Assembly: GCA_031411235.1 (NCBI GenBank)
Contig: JANOAR010000067.1
Span: 1-18,583, forward strand
DNA length: 18,583 bases
Source: JANOAR01 sp031411235
GTDB lineage: Bacteria; Verrucomicrobiota; Verrucomicrobiia; Verrucomicrobiales; Verrucomicrobiaceae
Reading direction: 5' to 3'
The first letter of the stretch is position 1, and every line of letters starts with the position of its first letter. Both the position numbers and the translations under genes were made by a program. The notes under the pieces were generated by a model, which had not been told where the DNA came from, searched no databases, and saw only the letters and a list, made by a program, of their open reading frames with translations. This document shows, piece after piece, positions 1-7,100 of the stretch.

Positions 1-827
1 GCGACAATGGCCGCAGGCGACAACGCCACCTTTAGGAGAGGTGCCTTCGCATCAGCCCATCGGAACTCGCGCAGATTTGTCCACAGGGCTTGAGCTTCGC
101 TGTCGGCCAAAATTTCGCCCGGCCAGCGAGCGAGGACTTCACGGGTGATCGCAGCCAGCGCAGAGGCAGGCCCAGCCAAGCGTGCGAGCACATCCGTGCT
201 GCCGGGCGCAACATCGAGCGCATCGAACTCAAAGCGCGAGTTCGCCGCTTCGGTGAGCACTCGCACGGCATCATTCAACGTCTCAGCATTAAGCCGGAGT
301 GTGAGCGTGGAAGCGGCGCGCGGGAAGACTTTAAAGGTGATCTCGGCGAGCACACCAAAGCGCCCAAGACTGCCAACGAAGAACTTCGGCAGGTCGAAAC
401 CAGCGGCATTTTTGACCACCTTGCCCCCCATGCGCAACACTCGGCCCATGCCATCCACGAAGCGCATGCCGAGGATAAAATCGCGCACACCGCCGAAGCG
501 AAAACGCCCCGGCCCACTCAAACCCGCAGCCACCGTGCCACCGAGTGTAGCACCCGCGTCGATGAGCATCGGGTCGAAGGGCAGATACTGGCCGCGCTCG
601 GCGAGCGCGGCGGCGATGTCGCGCAGCGGCGTGCCCGCCAGCGCGGTGAAGGTAAATTCGCTGGGGTCGTATTCGATGATACCGCTCAACCCAGCGGTGG
701 AAAGTTTCACAGCATCAACGGCAGACAATCGAGGCTTGGTGCCTGCTCCAATGGCGAGCAGACGCGGTGCTGAGCGCACGGCGTCCGCAACTTCTTCAAT
801 CGTAGCGGGCGAGAAGATCGTGCTCAT
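1..827 (-). CDS. glcE: Glycolate oxidase FAD-binding subunit GlcE (3' end outside window)
   Basis: GlcE is the smaller flavin-type subunit of the glycolate oxidase complex GlcDEF, which oxidises glycolate to glyoxylate and passes electrons towards the respiratory chain. I translated the reverse complement by hand; the frame is open from the ATG at 827 to the window edge, giving 275 visible residues. It starts MSTIFSPATIEEVADAV. It shows the PCMH-type FAD-binding signature of the family: a GAGTKP loop near residue 27, LGGTVAAGLSGPGR near 94-107, and VKNAAGFDLPKFFVGSLGRFG near 140-160 (given here as overlapping short motifs, VKNAAGFDLPK and FFVGSLGRFG). E. coli GlcE is about 350 residues, so roughly the last fifth is missing. 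The ATG overlaps the glcD stop as ATGA, so the two are probably translationally coupled. GlcF, the iron-sulfur subunit, would be expected next, beyond position 1. Confidence 0.9.
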   Translation of the reverse strand, partial: MSTIFSPATIEEVADAVRSAPRLLAIGAGTKPRLSAVDAVKLSTAGLSGIIEYDPSEFTFTALAGTPLRDIAAALAERGQYLPFDPMLIDAGATLGGTVAAGLSGPGRFRFGGVRDFILGMRFVDGMGRVLRMGGKVVKNAAGFDLPKFFVGSLGRFGVLAEITFKVFPRAASTLTLRLNAETLNDAVRVLTEAANSRFEFDALDVAPGSTDVLARLAGPASALAAITREVLARWPGEILADSEAQALWTNLREFRWADAKAPLLKVALSPAAIV

Positions 828-2269
828 TCGCGGGAGATGATGCCAGCCTTCTCCAGCGGATGTTGGCCGTGATGTTGCAGCGCAGGAGCCTCGGCGCTGG
901 GGAACATTTTTCCAGGGTTGGCGATGCCGAGCGGATCAAAGGCGGCGCGAATTCGGCTCATGCAGTCGATCTCATCGGCGGTGAACATCGTGGGCAGATA
1001 CTCGCGCTTCTCCACACCCACACCGTGCTCGCCCGTGATCGAGCCGCCCATCTCCACGCACATTTTCAAGATGCAGCCAGCCAGAGCTTCAGCGCGTTCC
1101 AGCGAACCCACCTCGCGACCATTGAAAAGAATGAGCGGATGCAGATTGCCATCGCCCGCATGGAATACATTCGCCACGCGCAGCCCAGCCTCCCGCGACA
1201 TCTCGCCAATGCGCCGCAGCGCCTCGCCCAGGCGGCGGCGCGGCACCACACCATCCTGCACGATGAAGTCCGGCGACAAGCGGCCCACGGCGCTGAAGGC
1301 GCTCTTGCGCCCCTTCCAAATGGCCGCGCGTTCCTCCGCATCTCGCGCGGGGCGGGCTTCGATGGGCTGACTCGCCGCGATGATCGCATCGAGCCGTTCA
1401 CGATCTGCGGCCACGGCTTCACGCGGGCCTTCGAGTTCGACGATAAGCACCGCTTCACAACCCGGCGGATACTCAGCATGAACGGCAGCCACAGCGGCTT
1501 CGAGCGCGAGCGCGTCCATGATTTCCATCGCGCCCGGCAGCAGGCCGCTAGCGATAACTGCCGACACCGCATCGCCCGCTTGCTCCAGCGTGCGATAGCC
1601 CGCGAGCACCGTGTGGAAACACTCCGCGCGCGGCAGCAGTTGCAGCGTGATCTCCAGCGCAATACCGAAGAGCCCTTCGTTGCCCGTGAACAGCCCGCAC
1701 CAGTCCGGCCCCACCGTCTCGCGGCTAGTCCCGCCCCACTCGACCACTTCGCCTGTAGCCAGCACCGCCTTGATGCCCAGCACATGATTGGAGGTCATGC
1801 CGTATTTCAAGCAATGCGCCCCGCCCGAGTTGAACGCGACATTGCCGCCGATGGTGCAGATGCTCTGGCTGCTCGGATCAGGCGCATAGTGCAGCCCATG
1901 CGCCGCAGCGGCATAAGTCACCTCAAGATTCACCACGCCCGGCTCGACCACCGCAATGCGCTGCGCCGGATCAAGTTTCAAGATTCGATTGAGCCGATTC
2001 AGCGCGATAACAATGCCGCCCGCCACCGGCAACGAGCCACCCGATAAACTCGTGCCACTGCCACGCGCCACGAAGGGCAATCCTTCAGCATGGCAAAAGC
2101 GAACCAGCGCGATGACTTCATCCGCCGTCTCCGGCATGGCGACCGCGAGTGGGCGCGTGCGAAAGGCTGTCAGCCCATCGCTCTCATAAGCCACGAGATG
2201 CTCGGGACGCTCAAGCAAACGCCCAGGCGGCAGCAAAGTGGCAAGGCGCTGGAGAAGGGCTTTGGACAT
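824..2269 (-). CDS. glcD: Glycolate oxidase FAD-linked subunit GlcD
   Basis: This is the catalytic FAD subunit of glycolate oxidase, of the FAD-binding type 4 (PCMH) plus FAD-linked oxidase C-terminal family that also includes D-lactate dehydrogenases. The 481 residues match the usual length (E. coli GlcD is 499). Visible motifs are VARGSGTSLSGGSLPV at about 68-82 (FAD pyrophosphate loop), TIGGNVAFNSGGAHCLKYG at about 139-157, NEGLFGIALEITL near 197, and the C-terminal active-site segments FHAGDGNLHPL (H370, H377) and GGSITGEHGVGVEKR (H415). It ends in the family-typical NPGKMFPS followed by a short tail. Start at 2269 fits the family N-terminus; there is no Shine-Dalgarno site upstream. It overlaps glcE by four bases. 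D-lactate dehydrogenase is an alternative for a stand-alone GlcD, but the coupled GlcE favours glycolate oxidase. Confidence 0.93.
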   Translation of the reverse strand: MSKALLQRLATLLPPGRLLERPEHLVAYESDGLTAFRTRPLAVAMPETADEVIALVRFCHAEGLPFVARGSGTSLSGGSLPVAGGIVIALNRLNRILKLDPAQRIAVVEPGVVNLEVTYAAAAHGLHYAPDPSSQSICTIGGNVAFNSGGAHCLKYGMTSNHVLGIKAVLATGEVVEWGGTSRETVGPDWCGLFTGNEGLFGIALEITLQLLPRAECFHTVLAGYRTLEQAGDAVSAVIASGLLPGAMEIMDALALEAAVAAVHAEYPPGCEAVLIVELEGPREAVAADRERLDAIIAASQPIEARPARDAEERAAIWKGRKSAFSAVGRLSPDFIVQDGVVPRRRLGEALRRIGEMSREAGLRVANVFHAGDGNLHPLILFNGREVGSLERAEALAGCILKMCVEMGGSITGEHGVGVEKREYLPTMFTADEIDCMSRIRAAFDPLGIANPGKMFPSAEAPALQHHGQHPLEKAGIISRE

Positions 2270-2563
2270 GGATGAAGTTCGAAACGGCTGATGGAAACTT
2301 GCTCGCTGCCTCCTTTATTGCAAAACCCCGCTAGACTCACCAGCACTATCATAGCCCTCTCACCTCTCCTCATGACCTCCGCCGAACAACTTCTCCATGC
2401 TCGCCGATCACATCGCAGCCACCACCCCCGCTGTATTTTATTTTGAGACAACTCGGGGTTTATGGCCAAGCTCCCATCGTGGATCTGTGGACTGCCCCGA
2501 AGTGAGCTTTTCACGATGTCCGAACCATATCCCCAAAAAACAGGCCTCTTCCAATTCTTGTTT
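2270..2563. other. Divergent intergenic region, possible gene remnant
   Basis: This 294-base spacer lies between the divergent glcD and the LamG gene and must hold both promoters, though I cannot pick out convincing -35/-10 boxes. On the plus strand, an ATG at 2372 opens MTSAEQLL and a +1 shift at the ATG at 2397 continues as MLADHIAATTPAVFYF. The two pieces read like a protein N-terminus broken by a single-base frameshift. The family is not recognised and the remnant is a weak inference. The open frame from 2462 into the LamG gene encodes no plausible extra domain, so I treat it as non-coding. Confidence 0.3.
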
Positions 2564-4162
2564 ATGAAGCTATTCCTTTTGCTCTTCTTTGTCCTGATCT
2601 CTTCCGAAAATCTATTCGCTCGCATCGGAGAAACGTTGGAGCAACTGAAGGCCAGATACGGTGAGGAAAAAATTGGCACAGATCCGCTTTTACTTGGCAC
2701 GTCCAATTACGATTTTAATAAAGATGGCTACCGGATTTGCGTCAGCCTCAAAGACGATCGCTCGATCTTGGAGGGATTTCTCCGGAAGGATAAAACCATC
2801 TCTAACGATGACATTCAGCGCTTGCTGAAAGACTATGTTGAAGGCGTGACTTGGTCTTATTTTGGACTCAAACACCAATTCATAAGCAGTAATCGACAAA
2901 TGACTGCCTTTCGTGAACCAGGACACCCTGAGTGGTTTCGAGTTATGGATGATTCTGCTTGTGAGTCCCTAGACCCGAATACCCAAACGCTTTCTCCCGA
3001 CCGTTCCGTTGTTTCAGTCCTCATCCTTGAGGGGGCGAATGCACTCGAATGGGTACTGGCTCCCCTCGAACAAACAATCCCTGGGGACATTCGCCAGAAC
3101 CTGACAATGCTGCGGGAGGCTCTGCTCGACGAAGGTGCGAAACAGTCGAAGTCGGAACTTGATGCTTATCGGAAGAGCCATCAGCTCTGCAACAGTTTGC
3201 TGGCAACACTAGATGAACGAGATCTGGCTCGAGCCCAGGCAGGCATGAAAAATGTTCAGGCGGACGCAAAAACTGGCGTAAACGATCAAGCTTTGAAAGC
3301 GAGGCGCAACTACATGATGGGCTGGCCGCAGTATCAACGAGAGGCTGCCCAGCGTGAGGAACTGCTCAGGCAGAACAAGAACGGTGCCTCGGTGGAGAAA
3401 GAGCAGCCCAAGCTCGCATGGATTCAGCGCGTGGTTGTATTGCGTCGTAATCTTGATGGCTTGTATGCAGACTTCAGAAAGGCGATGCGTGCAATAGGTG
3501 CAACGGGCACTCAGGATGCCCGCGCCCTTCCACCCACCAACCTCCCCGACGGACTTGTCCTCTATTTTCCATTTGATTCCGACGATGGGACGACCATCCG
3601 GGATTGGAGCGGAAGGGCGAGCAATGGCCTCCCGTTCAAAATGGAGTTCCAGCCAGACCGATCAGGTGGACAGGCGTTCAAATCGGACGAGCGCTCCTAC
3701 ATTGAGGTGCCACATGAGGAATCCCTCACGTCCAAAATCATCACAGTGGCCGCATGGGTCAATCCCTCTACAGGTGGTTCAGGGTATGTGATTGGGAAAG
3801 ATGATTGGGAGGGGGAAAAAGCCAAAGGCTATGTGCTCCGTATTGGCGACGGCGTCGGCGATTTCACAGTGAGTGACGGAACGTGGCGTCGTGCTGTGTC
3901 CAAGGCGCAAGTGCCACCCGGTCAGTGGACGCATCTGGCAGGTGTATTTGACGGCTCCAGCGCTCACATTTATGTGAATGGCAACCTGGATTCATCGCAA
4001 AAAGCGTCGGCTTCGATGGCTGTGTCCAAGTATCCAATCACAATTGGCTCTGGCGGTTTCGAGAAGTCAGGACGAAAATTTCAGGGTGGTATTGATAATG
4101 TCATGATTTTTGCAACTGCCTTGAGCGCCGATCAGATCCAGGCCCTCATGCGCCTCAAGTAA
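2564..4162 (+). CDS. Secreted LamG-domain (concanavalin A-like) protein
   Basis: The protein is predicted to be exported and to bind carbohydrate or another surface ligand through a C-terminal LamG/Laminin_G_3 beta-sandwich; no catalytic domain is recognised. With the start at 2564 it has 532 residues. Residues 1-19 form a classic signal peptide (MKLFLLLFFVLISSENLFA). The mature N-terminus, RIGETLEQLKARYGEE, resembles a motif I recall from small exported verrucomicrobial proteins. Residues about 40-170 are an unrecognised domain, and about 175-315 are charged and helical, possibly coiled coil. The LamG domain spans about 328-532: GLVLYFPFD, DWSGRASNG, FKSDERSYIEVP, ITVAAWVNP, WTHLAGVFDGSSAHIYVNG and the closing GGIDNVMIFATALSADQI. 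Longer starts at 2462 or 2516 would bury the signal peptide. The base composition is visibly more AT-rich than glcD, which suggests transfer. Confidence 0.8.
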   Translation: MKLFLLLFFVLISSENLFARIGETLEQLKARYGEEKIGTDPLLLGTSNYDFNKDGYRICVSLKDDRSILEGFLRKDKTISNDDIQRLLKDYVEGVTWSYFGLKHQFISSNRQMTAFREPGHPEWFRVMDDSACESLDPNTQTLSPDRSVVSVLILEGANALEWVLAPLEQTIPGDIRQNLTMLREALLDEGAKQSKSELDAYRKSHQLCNSLLATLDERDLARAQAGMKNVQADAKTGVNDQALKARRNYMMGWPQYQREAAQREELLRQNKNGASVEKEQPKLAWIQRVVVLRRNLDGLYADFRKAMRAIGATGTQDARALPPTNLPDGLVLYFPFDSDDGTTIRDWSGRASNGLPFKMEFQPDRSGGQAFKSDERSYIEVPHEESLTSKIITVAAWVNPSTGGSGYVIGKDDWEGEKAKGYVLRIGDGVGDFTVSDGTWRRAVSKAQVPPGQWTHLAGVFDGSSAHIYVNGNLDSSQKASASMAVSKYPITIGSGGFEKSGRKFQGGIDNVMIFATALSADQIQALMRLK

Positions 4163-4211
4163 GTTCATCATTTCCATGAGCGACGCACTCGGAAGTAGAA
4201 ACATCATTAGC

Positions 4212-4217
4212 TATCAT
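4212..4217 (+). promoter_or_regulatory. Candidate -10 box for a leaderless transcript
   Basis: TATCAT matches the TATAAT consensus at five of six positions and ends six bases before the ATG at 4224. A transcript from it would begin at or next to the start codon, that is, leaderless. No good -35 box is visible at 4189-4194 (TCGGAA). The call is weak without transcript data. Confidence 0.25.
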
Positions 4218-4223
4218 CTTCCC

Positions 4224-4595
4224 ATGAAGCATATCCTTCTTGCCGTCTTCTGCTTGGCATTATCAATGGCATCTGCAGCTGACCAAAAGGCCGCGCCGCT
4301 TGTGAACGCCGATGTTGCAAAAAAACTGCTGACGTCACACGTCTGGAAAACGCCAGCAGGAACGGAGCTGGTATTTGAGGCCAATGGGAGAGGCCACCGC
4401 CGATACATAAAAGACAAGACCTCGCTTCAGTGGCGACTGTTGAAAGACAGCATCTTCGAGTTTGATGCGCGTGAACGGGAAAAAGGTTCGTTGCGTCGAT
4501 GGTATGTGCGAATCGTCTCGGAGGCAGAGGCCTACTATGGCACCAACTTGAATCAAATATCTGTCCGTCTGACCGCATTTCCGAAAAGCAAGTAG
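4224..4595 (+). CDS. Small exported protein of unknown function
   Basis: This 123-residue protein is not assigned to a family. Starting at 4224 gives a clear signal peptide, MKHILLAVFCLALSMASA, with predicted cleavage after ASA. The mature part of about 105 residues has the segment LLTSHVWKTPAGTELVFEANG followed by RGHRRYIKDKTSLQWRLL (shown as separate short motifs). This resembles small lipocalin-like or beta-barrel proteins in which a W-containing strand leads to 'FEANGRG' and then a second W strand. There are no cysteines in the mature protein. An upstream in-frame ATG at 4176 would add 16 residues and spoil the signal peptide. The gene lies 61 bases after the LamG gene on the same strand and may be co-expressed or have its own leaderless promoter. 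Confidence 0.65.
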   Translation: MKHILLAVFCLALSMASAADQKAAPLVNADVAKKLLTSHVWKTPAGTELVFEANGRGHRRYIKDKTSLQWRLLKDSIFEFDAREREKGSLRRWYVRIVSEAEAYYGTNLNQISVRLTAFPKSK

Positions 4596-4687
4596 AGTGC
4601 CATTCGTGTCTATCCCTTTGGGCCATTCGCTTGCTAGTCGCAGCGGGCGGGCCACGCGCCTGCCCACAGCACACCACATCGACAAAC

Positions 4688-5053
4688 ATGAAAACCATCA
4701 CACCCATCCTCCGCAGCAGCCTCAAACCCAGCAAGACCAAGGGCAGCAACCTTTTGCCACTTTGCACGCCGGGCGAGATCCTGCTGCACGAATTCCTAGA
4801 GCCCGCAGGCATCTCTCAGTATCGCCTCGCCGCCGCCGCAGGAATCCCCGCCAGCCGCCTTACCGACATCATCAAAGGCCGTCGCGGCATCACCGCCGAC
4901 ACCGCCATCCGCCTCAGCCGAGCCATCGGCATGACGCCCAAGTTCTGGCTCAGCATCCAGCAAGACTATGAAGTCCGCGTCGCCGAGCGCGCCAACCTCA
5001 AAGACTACGCCGCCATCGCCACCTTGGTGCCAGCCAATGCCATGTCAGCGTAG
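4688..5053 (+). CDS. higA: HigA-family antitoxin / HTH regulator (orphan)
   Basis: This 121-residue protein matches the HigA (VapI/XRE type) antitoxin family, which neutralises HigB ribonuclease and represses its own operon. After a 30-residue N-terminal extension it shows the family hallmark: TPGEILLHEFLEPAGISQYRL, then IPASRLTDIIKGRRGI (recognition helix region), TADTAIRLSRAIGMTPKFWL and QQDYEVRVAE. The start at 4688 is the first ATG after an upstream stretch that does not look coding. No HigB-like toxin is found immediately upstream (4596-4687) or downstream, so it is an orphan here. Its codons are GC-rich, unlike the neighbouring small exported gene. A broken second copy lies at 5816-5880. 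It could act as a stand-alone regulator or as a protective antitoxin for a toxin elsewhere. Confidence 0.85.
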   Translation: MKTITPILRSSLKPSKTKGSNLLPLCTPGEILLHEFLEPAGISQYRLAAAAGIPASRLTDIIKGRRGITADTAIRLSRAIGMTPKFWLSIQQDYEVRVAERANLKDYAAIATLVPANAMSA

Positions 5054-5159
5054 TCGTTGACACGCGCCCTCATGAAGCTCCCGCCAGCCAGCTAGGTGCT
5101 GTTAGGTTAAGAGGCGTCTTGCCACAATGCTTCTTGGACTTCATACTGAACCCATCCGT

Positions 5160-5381
5160 ATGTCCCTAACCACGTTCACATCCAAGCTTGACCGATCAGC
5201 CACGCAAAAGAAAGGCCATGAGGTGGAAATCCCACTGTTTTACAATTCAAAAGCAAGAGCTGGAGACATGCTAGCACCTGGCAAATTGGAAGCCTTCATG
5301 CATGACGTTCAACGGCAGGAAAAAGGCAAACCTAAAACCAACGCCGTCACACAGCTCCTTCAAAGTCGCCGTGGGATGTGA
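5160..5381 (+). CDS. Putative antitoxin partner of the PIN-domain toxin
   Basis: This 73-residue protein lies directly upstream of the PIN-domain gene and overlaps it by four bases, the arrangement of type II antitoxins. I recognise no VapB, AbrB, MazE, Phd or ribbon-helix-helix signature. Visible features are a basic, polar N-terminus (MSLTTFTSKLDRS), a hydrophobic strand VEIPLFYN, a central AGDMLAPGKLEAFMHDVQRQ segment, and a basic C-terminal tail KGKPKTNAVTQLLQSRRGM that could contact DNA or the toxin. An alternative ATG at 5127 would add 11 residues and has an AAGAGG 12 bases upstream, so the start is uncertain. The antitoxin role is inferred from position, size and coupling only. Confidence 0.6.
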   Translation: MSLTTFTSKLDRSATQKKGHEVEIPLFYNSKARAGDMLAPGKLEAFMHDVQRQEKGKPKTNAVTQLLQSRRGM

Positions 5382-5815
5382 AACCCTTCGCTGATGCCAG
5401 CTTTGTCGTGTCTTTCTGTGCCCGCGATGAGCACGGCGGCAAAGCGTGGCGCTGGTGGCGCAAGGCCAATTGTATCATGATGGTCTCGCGCCTCGTTCTT
5501 TTGGAAGCAGAGAACGCCATTCGGGTTTTGCCGTTAACCTCGCAAAAGTTCACACGCGAGGAAGTGAAGGAATCTCTGGAAACTCTGAAGCGGGCAATCC
5601 TCGAAGGTTTTTTCGAGATACGTGAGGTTCCCGTGCGAAGGTTATACCCTGCTGCGCAAAGACTGAGCCAAACTCACAGTACGTGCGCACACTTTGGAGC
5701 AATGGACATTCTTCACGTTGCGAGTGCTATGGAGTTGGGTTGTGACCTGCTCCTATCCTTCGATAAAAAACAGCGAGAGCTTGCCCAAGCTGAGGGTTTG
5801 GCAGTGATGCCTTGA
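5378..5815 (+). CDS. PIN-domain ribonuclease toxin (VapC-like)
   Basis: PIN-domain toxins cleave RNA using a cluster of acidic residues that bind Mg2+ or Mn2+. This 145-residue protein has the expected set: D6 in FADASFVVSF, E43 in LLEAENAI, D110 in MDILHVASAMELG, and D129 in LLLSFDKKQ. The closing motif ELAQAEGLAVMP is typical for the fold, and the length fits VapC-like toxins. The start is GTG at 5378, within the GTGA overlap with the upstream gene's TGA stop, so translation is probably coupled. All catalytic acids are present, so the enzyme is probably intact. The stop at 5813-5815 is followed at once by a higA remnant. The specific RNA target cannot be read from the sequence. Confidence 0.85.
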   Translation: MKPFADASFVVSFCARDEHGGKAWRWWRKANCIMMVSRLVLLEAENAIRVLPLTSQKFTREEVKESLETLKRAILEGFFEIREVPVRRLYPAAQRLSQTHSTCAHFGAMDILHVASAMELGCDLLLSFDKKQRELAQAEGLAVMP

Positions 5816-5880
5816 CTACTGCATGAGCCATTCATCCAGCCCTCAGGCATCTCTCCGCTAGCCGTCTCATCGACTTAACC
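5816..5880 (+). pseudogene. Decayed fragment of a second higA
   Basis: Immediately after the PIN gene stop, the plus strand reads LLHEPFIQPSGIS, matching LLHEFLEPAGIS of the intact HigA. After a frame change it reads ASRLIDLT, matching ASRLTDII. At DNA level the two halves align with 4781-4816 and 4848-4869. They are joined where 31 bases (4817-4847 of the intact gene) are missing, and the fragment also has a three-base insertion (CCA). In the first 36 aligned bases I count 29 identities. The flanks are gone, so this is an internal relic. It sits in the convergent gap before the minus-strand kinase gene. Confidence 0.6.
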
Positions 5881-5891
5881 CGCTCTCATAA

Positions 5892-7100
5892 CTACCCGCG
5901 CCGAATCTCTGAGCCTTTGAAGCGGATGCTGAAGCGGAAGACCTTTTTCTTGCGGCACTGAATCAGCCCGGTCTGAAGATCAAACTGCTCGGGGATCTCG
6001 ATGAGATGGAGATCAGCGGTCGCGTGGAAGCCGCGCTCGGAGAAGATGTCGATGAGGATGGCCAGCGCCTCGGGATCGTGAAACAGCGAGTTCTCTGAGT
6101 TGATGTCCGCGCGGCCAGAGATGGCGTGGCGTACGATGATCGGCATCATCTTCCGCTCGATGAAATCCACCACGGCTTGCATGAGATCGGGCTTCTCGAC
6201 TTTATAGGCATCCAGACGACGTACGAGATCCTGGCGAGCATGGCGGATGATCTCGCTGGCCAGCGGCAGCTTGCGCAGCAGGTCAAAGGTGCGCGGATCG
6301 AGTTCCAGGGAGCTTTGATATTCCAGCTCGCGAATGATGTTCTCCTGCACCAGCTCCAGCGCAGCCTGGGCATTGATGAAGTGGTAGTGGAAGATCGACT
6401 TCAGCGAGACCAGTGCGTCATAGGTCTTCTCTTTGAAGACCTTGTAGCGATTGCGGGCCAGCGTGGCATCGAAGTCCGTGGCGCGTTCCTCCCACAACTC
6501 GCCGAGGCCGGAGCTGCGGACTTCGGCGTTGTGCGCCAGCACTTCCTGCCCGCGCTTGAGCTGCCGTGCGATGCTCTCCGTCTCATCGACAAAAAGCACC
6601 ATGATGTGGAACATCGGTTGCTTGAAATGCGCGGCACCCGGCGTGTCGGAGAAATCGCGGCGCAGGCGCATCATCTCATCGAAGAGCATCTTCAGGCACT
6701 CCACCTGCACCTTGGTGCGCGGGAAGCCGTCGAGGATCGCGCCGTTCTGCTGCTCGGGCTCCAACAGCTTGCGGATGAGGATGCCCACCACCTCGCGATC
6801 TCCCACCATGCCGCCCTGCGACTTGAGCTTCTGCGCCTCTGGGCTGTCGAGCAGCGCACTGACCACGATGGGCTCCGCCGTGATGCCTCGCAGCTTGCGG
6901 ATGAAGTCGGTGTTCGTGCCCTTGCCCGCGCCAGGCGCACCGCCCAGCAAGATCAGCTCCTTCGGGAAACGAAGGTTTTCGCGGCCATAGTCCGCTTCGA
7001 GCTGCTTCCAGACATGGTTGAAGATGAGCTGGGCATCTTTGATCTCCAGGTCAGCCGGAGCGGTGGATTTGACGACGGTTTCTGGAGCGGCAGGCTGCAT
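5892..7100 (-). CDS. Adenylate kinase-like nucleoside monophosphate kinase with C-terminal extension
   Basis: This cytoplasmic enzyme is predicted to transfer phosphate from ATP to a nucleoside monophosphate. The 402 residues are about twice the length of normal Adk (roughly 180-220). The core spans about 47-245: P-loop GGAPGAGKGT at 53-62, the NMP-bind region with GGMVGDREVVG near 96-106, DGFPRT at 124-129, and an EERATDFDATLARNRYKVF segment (204-222), with EKT following. The last corresponds to the family's 'RxDD...R...Y' adenine/phosphate region. An insertion of polar residues lies between DGFPRT and this segment. Residues about 246-402 form an unrecognised, mostly helical then beta-rich extension ending FRFSIRFKGSEIRRG. 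A 40-residue N-terminal lead precedes the core. The nucleotide specificity is unknown, and the housekeeping adk is probably elsewhere. It starts at 7100 with no Shine-Dalgarno site. Confidence 0.85.
   Translation of the reverse strand: MQPAAPETVVKSTAPADLEIKDAQLIFNHVWKQLEADYGRENLRFPKELILLGGAPGAGKGTNTDFIRKLRGITAEPIVVSALLDSPEAQKLKSQGGMVGDREVVGILIRKLLEPEQQNGAILDGFPRTKVQVECLKMLFDEMMRLRRDFSDTPGAAHFKQPMFHIMVLFVDETESIARQLKRGQEVLAHNAEVRSSGLGELWEERATDFDATLARNRYKVFKEKTYDALVSLKSIFHYHFINAQAALELVQENIIRELEYQSSLELDPRTFDLLRKLPLASEIIRHARQDLVRRLDAYKVEKPDLMQAVVDFIERKMMPIIVRHAISGRADINSENSLFHDPEALAILIDIFSERGFHATADLHLIEIPEQFDLQTGLIQCRKKKVFRFSIRFKGSEIRRG

Noticed and set aside
860..2047. Long plus-strand open frame of 395 codons opposite glcD
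   Set aside because: It is antisense to a clear glcD, has the biased His/Arg/Ala composition of a shadow frame and matches no family.
2326..2375. Similarity of the 2326-2375 and 5856-5895 sequences as direct repeats flanking an island
   Set aside because: Shared words CCGCTAG and CTCTCA are short and differently spaced; no convincing target-site duplication.
5057..5062. TTGACA as a -35 box for the toxin-antitoxin-like pair
   Set aside because: At 16-18 bases downstream the sequence is CCGCC-rich with no -10-like hexamer.
5080..5090. CCCGCCAGCC shared with higA, perhaps another higA relic
   Set aside because: Only ten GC-rich bases match and the flanks do not align; chance is likely in such sequence.
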